NCBI GenBank assembly: GCA_015657535.1
Contig: JADHZB010000331.1
Span: 1-15,185 of the forward strand
Reading direction: 5' to 3'
DNA length: 15,185 nt
From: Nephromyces sp. MM_2019
Lineage: Eukaryota; Apicomplexa; Aconoidasida; Nephromycida
Both the position numbers and the translations under genes were made by a program. Each line of letters begins with the position of its first letter. Position 1 is the first letter of the stretch. This document shows, in pieces, positions 7,422 to 15,185 of this stretch. Under the pieces are notes generated by a model, which worked only from the letters and a program-made list of their open reading frames with translations, made no database searches and was not told the origin of the DNA.

Positions 7422-9935
7422 TCAACTGCGCTTGACACTCATTGCTAAACGGGCTAACAAGGAAGGTGATCGAACAAGGTTACTTGAGTTTTTTCGTGGA
7501 TTCTTTTTAGTCGAATCATCACTTTGAAAAATACATAAAAAAAAAAAATTTTATTTTTTCACGTACTCTTCATATAATGAGATAATGAAAAAAAAAATTA
7601 TAAAACATTTTTATAGCCTGTAGATAATTTTAAACCTAATAAAACCTAAATAATAAACAGATTAAAATATTCAATCTAAAAATAAAAATTTAAAGAGTTT
7701 TATGATCAAAGATTTATGAATTATAAAAGTTTCACACAGTTATAAGGATACAATATAGGCCCTAGAAAACTTATATTTAGGTATGTTTATGTTAAACATG
7801 TGTGTGCGATTTCATAAATTTGCTCATTATGAGTAGGTGTGTTAAATAGTCACTAAGCAGTTTTAAATGTGTGTTATATTAATATTGGGCAAAATAGTAT
7901 TTCTAAGTGTTACAAAAATATGTTATCTCATATGGATAGAATAGAGTTAAAGTTGAAGTCATTTAATTTGTAAACGTGAACTTAAGAAACAATAAAAATA
8001 TTCCTAATAATTAAAAGTGAATTTGTTAGATCCTAAAAATATAAATAATTAGATTATAGGCAAAAAAATCACAATGATCTAATAAACATGCAATAAAATA
8101 CTTAGTATATATCTTCCAAGATTATTATAATTAATTTTTCTTATTATGAATTCAGCGTCAGGCTAAGATAATAGATAGCCCAAAGCTTACTCAAAGTTGA
8201 TGCGTAAAGTCAATAGAAATTTGTAAATATCTCGTCCTAGCTTTTTACTACTTAGAGAATTTTGGTGTAAGTAAGTAGACTTACTTTTTGTCCTCAGAAT
8301 TAAATAAGACTCTTGTGTTATTTATTTCATTAGTCCTAAATTCTGGTAGAGGCTTTACAAATGACTTTTCTTTTTGGTAGAAATTTTTTATGGTTGAGGA
8401 TGGACTGATTAAGTTGGTTTCTTTGTTTAGTGAACTAAAGGCTTCACATTCAGTATTTGTTCTTGTGCCCTAAATAAGCAAATTTGGTGAAATTATTGAT
8501 ATTGTAAGATATGTGAAGGTGCCTTTGTAGAAGGATGTCAAAAAGAAGATAATTTAGATATCAAAAAATATTTGTTCCTTTATCTTCCTTTACGTACCTC
8601 AGGTAAGTTCCCAAAAGAGTTAGTCGAAGTAGATCTGAAGGCTCTATCCAAAGGGCTGCTACCACTTTTGTTGTGAAAATTTTCTACGAGGCCTTTAATA
8701 TCACTCAAGTGTTCTTGTTGTTGTTGGTTTATAATTTCCTTATTTTTTCTATTTTTCTCTTTGAGAATTTGATATTTTTGCGTAAGTGATTCGTTAACTG
8801 AATCGACTTTCTCATATTGGGCCTTAAGGTTACTAATGGTAGATTTAGTATGTTTGATAATACTTGATAATCCTTCAAGGTCCTCTATGTGTGCATTGTC
8901 AGGCATAAGTGGTAATAAAATCTGGCGTAATTGACTAGTTACATATCTTTCGCGGCTGAGTGATCTCCAAGCATTAATGACCGACAATAGCATAATAGCT
9001 TCCTCATGATTTTGAATTTTCGAATATAGTTTTTCGATAGTGTCTATTCTCCACATTCTTGACATGTTTCTGTGAGCTTTTGCCACTTTAACATAGTCAT
9101 ATGAAACATCATAGTTATGAATATAATCAACATTTTCAATGTCATAATCTAAATCATGCATACCCGTTCTTCCATGCAAATTAGAAGCACTATCCTGAGG
9201 AGTTACATCATATTCCGCATAACTAGGTGTATATAAATATGATCCAGAAGTGCCAGGCTTTTTGAGTTGTGATAAGTTCACAGAATTGAGCCCAGATTGA
9301 TAGAGATTAGGATTAGGAGTGTTACTTTTCTGTTGCCCTAGATAAGCAAAATTATTAGTCATGTCGCTTACCAATTTTCCTCTTTCATTTGGTGCTACTT
9401 CATCATCAGATACCCAAAAATTAGCATTTACTTTCAGGTGGCCGCTACTTCTTTCGCATGCTTTCTTAAAAGTGATAGCGGCTTCTTCATAGCTTGTGTT
9501 ATGTAGACTTGTTAGCGTATTTTCTAAAAAGAATGAGAATCGATTTTTTTGATTCAAATTCAGGGCATTGATAGGCACAAAAATTTGTCCTAACAAAACG
9601 CTGTCCTTAATGATTTCACTTTCATTTAGGAGTTTTATATCTTTTTTTTCACAGGAGTAGAATAGGAGTAGAATCGTTTCTTTGCTAGGTGGATGTTCCA
9701 ACGAAAATGATAGCTGAAGAGGGCTTGAACCACCCTGTCTAATATCCAAGGCAGATGATACTGCCTGTATCCATATTATCTTTGCACCCCCATCAACCGG
9801 ATTTGTATTAATCAACGAATTCGAAAATTTTGAGGATAAAATAGACCCGTTGCCTGGCCTTCTTGTGCGATCAAATGCTAATATATTGCAATGGATAGAT
9901 AAGGGGAAGGAGTCTCTTGCTGTCGTGTTTTCCAT
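7422..9935 (-). CDS. C2-like and coiled-coil protein, three exons, function unknown
   Basis: I do not recognise this protein. Exons in transcription order are 9935-8598, 8469-8285 and 7521-7422, giving about 540 residues. Intron 1 (8597-8470) runs GTACGT to ATTTAG in phase 0; intron 2 (8284-7522) runs GTAAGT to TCAAAG after a pyrimidine tract, in phase 2. Both junctions keep frame. Residues ~12-175 read as a C2-like beta sandwich (LLLFYS near 89, LGQIFVPI near 115, GHLKVNANFW near 165). A Ser/Asn linker and Tyr/Asp-rich stretch (245-283) follow, then helices and a coiled coil at ~355-422 with QQQQEH. The tail is Ser/Lys-rich and ends LLARLAMSVKRS. C2 plus coiled coil suggests a membrane- or cytoskeleton-associated scaffold, but this is inference. 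ATG at 9935 is the first in the frame. An acceptor-like TTAG just before 9986 in the same frame could join upstream exons, so the N-terminus is uncertain. If intron 2 is retained, TAA at 8281 ends the protein two residues after the exon. Confidence 0.8.
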
Positions 9936-12900
9936 TAATCTTTCTGGGAAAGTATTCGAAATATAAAGTGGGTGGCTCCTCAATATCTAACCGCAAAAGA
10001 GTATGAGTGATATAGCTAAGCTTTTAGATATCAAAATCAAGGTTCTGTATGTTATGTAATTAAAACATGTTTGGAGTGAAATTTTTAATTTACTTATTAT
10101 GAAGCTTAAATAGGGGTTAAAAGGTTGTAGGCGCCCACTTTTTCGAGAATTCAAGAGGTCAGTTGATCAACTCTGATGTAGAAATTGAAAAGTAGGCATG
10201 AGTTCCATTTGTAAATTTTTTGCTTGTTACATAAGAATATGTGATATGAATTAAGTGGATTCTAACGGGAGCTATAAAAAATTAATTATTTGTTTAATTT
10301 ACTATACTTTATTTATATAGTAATTGAGGTAAAATGACATCAAAGTTCATTATACAAATAAGTTTATGAATTCTAAATAAAAGTGAAAACCCTAAGGCCG
10401 CTGTTAAGAACTGACAGCTAATAAGATTAGTGGGTACAAAGCGTGTAGTTAAAGTTGAGCCAAGAAAATCACTTACTGTTGGTTGCTTAATGGGTAGATC
10501 AAACTGCCCTAAGATTTTCGCAAAGGACTTTAATATAAAGCGTCTCGAGCAAAAAAGCTATCCAAAATGTGAAAAAACTATCAATAAGGATTGCTGAGCT
10601 GATGGAAATAATGTAAATTGGTGATGTGTTTGAAATACAGAGATGACTAGTCTCAGCTTGTTAGCTATGGAGAATTGTGTGGGATTATTTTAACTTGCAA
10701 TGTATGAGATGCGGTTGATACTAATACATCGTTTTGAGAGGGCTAAGACTTGACCTACCTTTAAACAGCTTTAATTTTTATTTAAATTTCTCAGTATTTG
10801 ATGAATTTATCTTTCAGGAATTGAAACATTATATGTTTCACTTTCATAAATCAATTTATTAAATGCAAAAACAAAAGCTTCTTAAAACCAATAACCAGCA
10901 ATATTCGATCTGTAATTGCAATTGAATTGTCAAAAATCTATCATGATGCGTTTTGAAAAATGAGAAAAATGCTAACCGAAAATATTTTCTCACCAGGAGA
11001 TTTATGAATCCGGGGTATTAAAGTTATTGGAAGGTTGATAATTTTCTTATGTCACGTTGCTCCTATTGCAAAAAATTAAAATAGTATGGGATTAACCAAA
11101 GAATGTTTTGACGTGCTTTTTACATCCAAATTAATTATTTTGGAAACTCAATTAATAGGATCGAAGGTAAAATATAAAGTCTTTAACAAAGTGGTAACAT
11201 TAAAAATCCCAAGTAGGAGTTTTTATTTTTAAATGTTCAGAGTCTTTTTGATTAATTAAATAATTGCTTGACCCAGATATATTTGGGGAAATTGATTGCA
11301 ATCTGGAATTTCTCTGAATTATCTTAGAGTAATATAAAATTTTAAAACTATTCAAAACTTGTTATCTTACCATTTGTTTGATCTTTTTTATTCATATCTA
11401 GATAAAGCATACCTGCATTACTATTTATTTATCTTTTACGCTACTGTTCATCTAAATACATTATTCCTTATTAAATTAGCATCAGTTTAAATACATCCAA
11501 CAGAGGCATGATGTAAAATCAAGTCTAATTATAACAATCCTCCGCATAACCATATAGATATAGATGCTGTTATCTACAAATATATATAAATATGATCTTC
11601 TCAAACATATATAAATATATATTATTGTGTGATTACATTATATTTATAACCACTATTAGCATATATATGTATATATAAATGTATCACCGCATCTAAACTG
11701 AATATAACTTTTGTATCCCTGCTATTTCCCTAAGTAATTACTAGCAATCATAGCATACCTAATTTGATATTCTGCAATTTCTTCCTATTTATCATCTGCA
11801 TAATTTATATAAACATCAATATTCTCATTATTTTCGAGTTTGCAATAGCCGATTGTCATTGCTTAGCCTTGCATAATAATATTTCTTATTTTTCAGAACC
11901 AATGCATAGTATTCAATTTTCACATCAAGTAAGTTTCTTGATTTAGCAGTGATTAATTTTACAACAGATAGGTATTTAATCCAAAATGATTGTATCTAAC
12001 AAACCGAATTACTTAACTAGAGCAAATTTACACCCACTTAATTCACTAGTTACAACAGCAAATAGATTTATAACCCAAAATATTGGATTTTAGCTTAAAT
12101 TATCTATTAAACCTTTTATACAAGCTTTACAGCAAATAAAAGATGTACAATTAGTATAAATTTAAAATTCACTGTTTTATAATTTAGGAGTCATACATAC
12201 CATTTCTCTACTTAGGCAATCAAGGAATTGTTGCTCACAAGCAGCTAATTGCAGGTATCACTTGCTAATATAATGTTAGAAGTTCATTTTTATGAAAAAA
12301 CTGTTAAGAATAAATTAAGGATCCAAATGTTTTATTTAACTTATGTTTTTTTACAGTTCATTGAAAAGGAAAAAATCTTCAACACCTTTCACAGCCACTG
12401 ATATTAGAATTTCTTATCAAAGTATATATAAAATAACTTGCTTAAGCTTTCGATATGACTTTCATAAGTGAAGTGAAGTTTCTAAGGTTTGATGCAAATT
12501 TTGAGACAAAATACTTATTTAAAACTTTTCATATCTAGATGGATTTCGAACTTAATCACTATTGGATATTAATTTATTTACAAGATTTTAATTATTAAAC
12601 CTAATAAAGAGGTTTGAAATATCTAAATTTTTATGTGTTCAATATACACATTAAAAGTTTTAATGAAATATCAACATTTAAAATAAAAGACTTCATATTG
12701 CACAAATTACTTTAACCAAATCTTCTCGAGAATATTCATATATATTTATAAAAATATAATTATGAATGATTGAATTGGTCCCCATGTCTTTTAAAGACAT
12801 AATTGCACAAAACTCAAATGATGCAAAAACAAATTGTGCAAAAAACAACAAGCTTGCTAAATTCCAGGGATATACAATCTGTAAATATATTATAATTTTT

Positions 12901-13363
12901 AGTATCATATGTGTTGTCTTTTTTTGTTAGGTTGCTGTCATTTTGTCTGGTGTTTATACAATTTGAACTGATTAGAAAACAAATTCATTTGCTAATATTG
13001 CTATAACGCCCCTTTATTACTCATGAGGGCTATGTCTAGATAGCCTATATGAAGACTAGTTGATCTAAATATTTCAAATCGCAATAAAAATATATGTAAT
13101 TTTTGTTCAAAAATGCTAAAATTAGTAAGGCATTCATTTATGACACAAATTTAATGATTTGATATATACCTTGAAGAAATAATAAAGTTTTGTGCAGCTT
13201 AAAATAATTAAAACGCAAAGCATATTAAGAAATTATCTAAACACTTTTATTGAACTTTAGAATTCACATCAAATGTTACTTGAAAAGAATTAATAAAATA
13301 TATTATTTAAAGAAATAACTCATTACCTAAGTTTGGGAAATTAAATTGATAATAACTGTTACC
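9936..13363. other. Complex AT-rich region with unresolved small exons
   Basis: No long ORF, but the region is not simple repeat and lacks GT/AC tracts. On the minus strand, 10557-10477 is an 81-nt open segment between GGATAG and a strong GTAAGTG donor, followed 59 nt on by a TTATTAG acceptor. 10271-10159 is open for 36 codons after TTTTTTATAG. A first-exon-like ATG with eight codons before GGTAAGAT lies near 11395. 13115-13001 is open for 37 codons after ACTAATTTTAG. A minus-strand frame of 71 codons (12908-12693) has no clear protein family. On the + strand the best exons are at 11897-12254. These may be 5' exons of the C2/coiled-coil gene and one or more extra genes. Frames remain open on both strands in places, so I do not assemble a model. 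Confidence 0.4.
11897..12254 (+). other. Candidate spliced transcript with two short exons
   Basis: Exon 11897-11928 is bounded by TTCTTATTTTTCAG and GTAAGTTTC, both textbook sites. Exon 12188-12254 is bounded by TTTTATAATTTAG and GTATCAC, and another strong acceptor (TTTTTTTACAG) ends at 12356. The two exons join in one frame (MHSIQFSHQ then ESYIPFLYLGN), but entry into the third segment gives a stop after two codons. The result is either a ~33-residue small protein, a non-coding spliced RNA, or a gene whose correct junctions I have missed. No family is recognised. Confidence 0.35.
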
Positions 13364-14989
13364 ATGAATATACTGAAACAATTTAATGAATACACAGGAC
13401 CAAAACTTAGGGATTATCAGATAGATATTGCTGATAGGATAAGAAAGCATGGCCAATTCAAATCAGATTTACATCCCAATGGTAAGAATTCATATTTAAT
13501 ATGCCCCACGGGTACTGGTAAGACAATCATATCTATCCAGTCTATCTGTGAAATGTTACAAGATGTCGAAAAACTAGATAAGATGATTTTTTTTATAGCA
13601 CCTACGCATGTATTAGTAGAACAACACGCCAAAACTTTAAGTAACCTTATCGATAACCTGGAGGTTGGAGCAGCTTTTGGTGTATCACTAACAAGTGGTT
13701 ATCATAAGAAAATAAGGCATCAATTAACAATACTTAAACATTTCAAACAACTATTCCTTGACTACATCAATAAGCAAAATGAACCTACACAAGAGAATGA
13801 AACTGAAACTACTGCTGCTAACACACTACTCACACGACAACCTGATGAGATTCTAAGGCACAAGCGTTTCAGAAATAAAGAGACCTCAGAACTTGAAAAC
13901 AAACAAACTAATACTACAGAAACTCAAAATAGGTGCAATAAATTTCATATTAGTACAGAAAATATTAAATATACAAAATCAAATGATTCCAAATCAATTA
14001 ATGAGGATTCAACTAGTAAAACAATACCCTACTCAATACTTACACCTAATCCTTTACTCACACACCTAAATACAAAAGATCTATCCGATTCTGAGAAAAC
14101 GCACACACACACAATTGAAGATGACTCAGTACAGGGCCATCCAGATTTGGAAAATCAAACTGGCTCAGTCAATAAGAAATCATTTTTAGAAAATGATATA
14201 CATACGAAAGATCCACCTCTAGAGTATATATATAATGAGTTTACATACAAATTGGATGAAACAGCTAGAGTATATGTAATAACACCTGATTGCTTTCTAA
14301 GGTTATTAACATTTGGCTATTTAAAATTATCTGAGGTTTCACTAATTGTGTGTGATGAATTTCATTTAGGGGTGGGAGCCAGCTTATACAGCCTCATCTT
14401 TAGGAATTTCTATCTTCGATATTCTGTGAGTGTTTATATGGTGTGTGTGTATGGTATATGTATGTGTATATTATATGTGTATATGTATTGAGTGATTATA
14501 AGGTATGGATCTTCATGCAGTGTTTGTATGTATTTCGTTTAAATATTTATTTGTAAAAATATGATGTCTATAGATGTTTTGTATACTTTATCCGGCGTAT
14601 GTATGTATGTTGACTCTCACTAAATGAAATTGAAATTTAAAAGATGCATATGCTCATACATATATATATATATATAATAACGAGAACCTAAGTATTCAAT
14701 TAATAATTAGAATGATAAAAATTGAATAATATGTGTATATATCTATAAGATGAGACCACTTTTTGCATATTTATGTGTGTGTGTGTGTGTTTTTTAGGTT
14801 GATGAGAGGCCTCGCATATTAGCAATGACTTCATCACCCTTTGCAAAAAAAACGAGTGTAACCAAATTGATTGACAATTTGCCTGAAATAGATATCAATG
14901 AATTTTCTACCCACCTTAAGGAAATATCTATAGATATTGACTTTGAATTTATTTTACCACCACCTACCTTATACAATTTACTGTATCAG
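13364..14989 (+). CDS. Dicer/RIG-I-type DExH RNA helicase, 5' part
   Basis: Superfamily 2 helicase of the Dicer/DRH/RIG-I group, whose members act on double-stranded RNA in silencing or sensing. Exons seen are 13364-14425 (354 codons) and 14798-14989 (64 codons), both phase 0; the intron is GTGAGT to TTTTTTAG. The next donor (CAG/GTTAGC, 14990) has no acceptor before the window ends. Motifs are LRDYQ (15-19), Walker A PTGTGKT (48-54), Ia FIAPTHVLVEQH (77-88), VITP (305-308), II DEFH (331-334) and III MTSSPF (364-369). The spacing Y-x2-I-x3-FY after motif II and RPRILAMTSSP matches Dicer-type helicases better than FANCM/Mph1. A hydrophilic Asn/Thr/Glu/Lys insert of ~150 residues (about 140-290) separates Ia from Ib. 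ATG at 13364 is the first in frame. RNase III, PAZ and helicase C domains would lie downstream, so Dicer versus a stand-alone helicase cannot be decided here. Confidence 0.85.
14426..14797 (+). repeat. UG-rich intron of the helicase gene
   Basis: This intron starts GTGAGTGTTTATATGG, continues with GTGTGTGTATGG and (TA)n tracts, and ends with (GT)n followed by TTTTTTAG. Translating through its start gives a Val/Tyr/Met/Cys-rich repeat tail that is clearly not helicase sequence, which supports the exon boundary at 14425. Confidence 0.85.
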
Positions 14990-15185
14990 GTTAGCATATA
15001 TACACAAACATGGGCTATTGTCATACATATACACATTTTTTTTATTTATCTCATTTACACATACACAATCACACGTATCATGAAGTGATATTCAATATTA
15101 TACATGCACAATCCCTTTTACACATCTTATAATTGGAAAATGCCTCACACAGCATTTCTTAAACCTATATATATATATATATATA
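14990..15185 (+). other. CA-rich start of the next helicase intron, cut by window end
   Basis: Begins GTTAGC directly after the last helicase codon (CAG). The + strand here is CA/TA-rich (ATACACAAACA, CATTTACACATACACA), the opposite bias from the preceding intron, and ends in (TA)n. No acceptor with helicase-like sequence follows before 15185. Confidence 0.7.

Noticed and set aside
10617..10672. U6 snRNA-like words (AAATTGG, ATACAGAGA, AGC)
   Set aside because: The spacing between the words differs from U6, the ATACAGAGA is not followed by the conserved continuation, and no clear T-run terminator follows.
12693..12908. 71-codon minus-strand ORF
   Set aside because: It opens with a hydrophobic AT-rich stretch and has no recognised family; it may include part of an exon but is not supported as a gene on its own.
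12188..12966. Histone-fold gene (ESY- and SRDIQ-like peptides on the + strand)
   Set aside because: Short peptides resembling H2B or TAF/CENP-S helices can be read, but they need different frames and no consistent exon chain joins them; overlapping frames on both strands are equally open.
13417..13632. 71-codon minus-strand ORF opposite the Walker A region
   Set aside because: It is the antisense shadow of conserved helicase motifs I and Ia.
14794..14976. 60-codon minus-strand ORF opposite helicase exon 2
   Set aside because: It is the antisense shadow of the exon that encodes the RPRILAMTSSPF motif.
1..15185. CRISPR arrays, tRNAs, rRNA, transposase or integrase genes
   Set aside because: None seen: the repeats are tandem without unique spacers, no plausible tRNA A/B box pair was found, and no mobile-element protein motifs were recognised.

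Overview
The window looks like nuclear DNA from an AT-rich, intron-containing eukaryote, most likely a protist or an early-branching fungus. Genes are broken by GT-AG introns (one probably GC-AG), the standard genetic code is used, and introns and flanks are full of GT/AC and TA dinucleotide tracts. The gene families recognised (fungal-type Ca2+/H+ antiporter, GATA finger, ESCRT-II VPS25, Dicer-type helicase) are all eukaryotic. There is no sign of bacterial or organellar DNA, and I cannot name the species.

Layout. 1-578 is low-complexity DNA, read as the intron before the last two exons of a CAX Ca2+/H+ antiporter (+, 579-699 and 1434-1525). The intron between those exons carries about 30 copies of a 17-bp minisatellite. 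1526-3682 is AT-rich with GT tracts and no convincing gene. A small three-exon GATA zinc-finger gene (+) spans 3683-4826; its zinc finger is split by an intron that appears to begin with GC. After another empty AT-rich stretch, VPS25 (+) lies in a single exon at 6119-6700. It converges on a minus-strand gene (9935 down to 7422, three exons) for an unrecognised protein with a C2-like N-terminal half and a C-terminal coiled coil.

9936-13363 has no long ORF but contains several well-formed splice sites and short open segments on both strands. It probably holds one or more poorly resolved multi-exon genes. From 13364 to the window end runs the 5' part of a Dicer/RIG-I-type DExH helicase gene (+), with motifs I, Ia, II and III visible and a long hydrophilic insert; it continues past the window.

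The genes do not form a pathway. The most interesting points are the probable RNA-silencing helicase with an unusual DEFH motif II, and the complementary UG-rich and CA-rich tracts in the introns on either side of single exons. Also of note are the GC-AG intron inside the GATA finger and a stop codon hidden in a splice donor of the coiled-coil gene. The exon models were derived by eye from splice consensus and reading phase, without transcript data.
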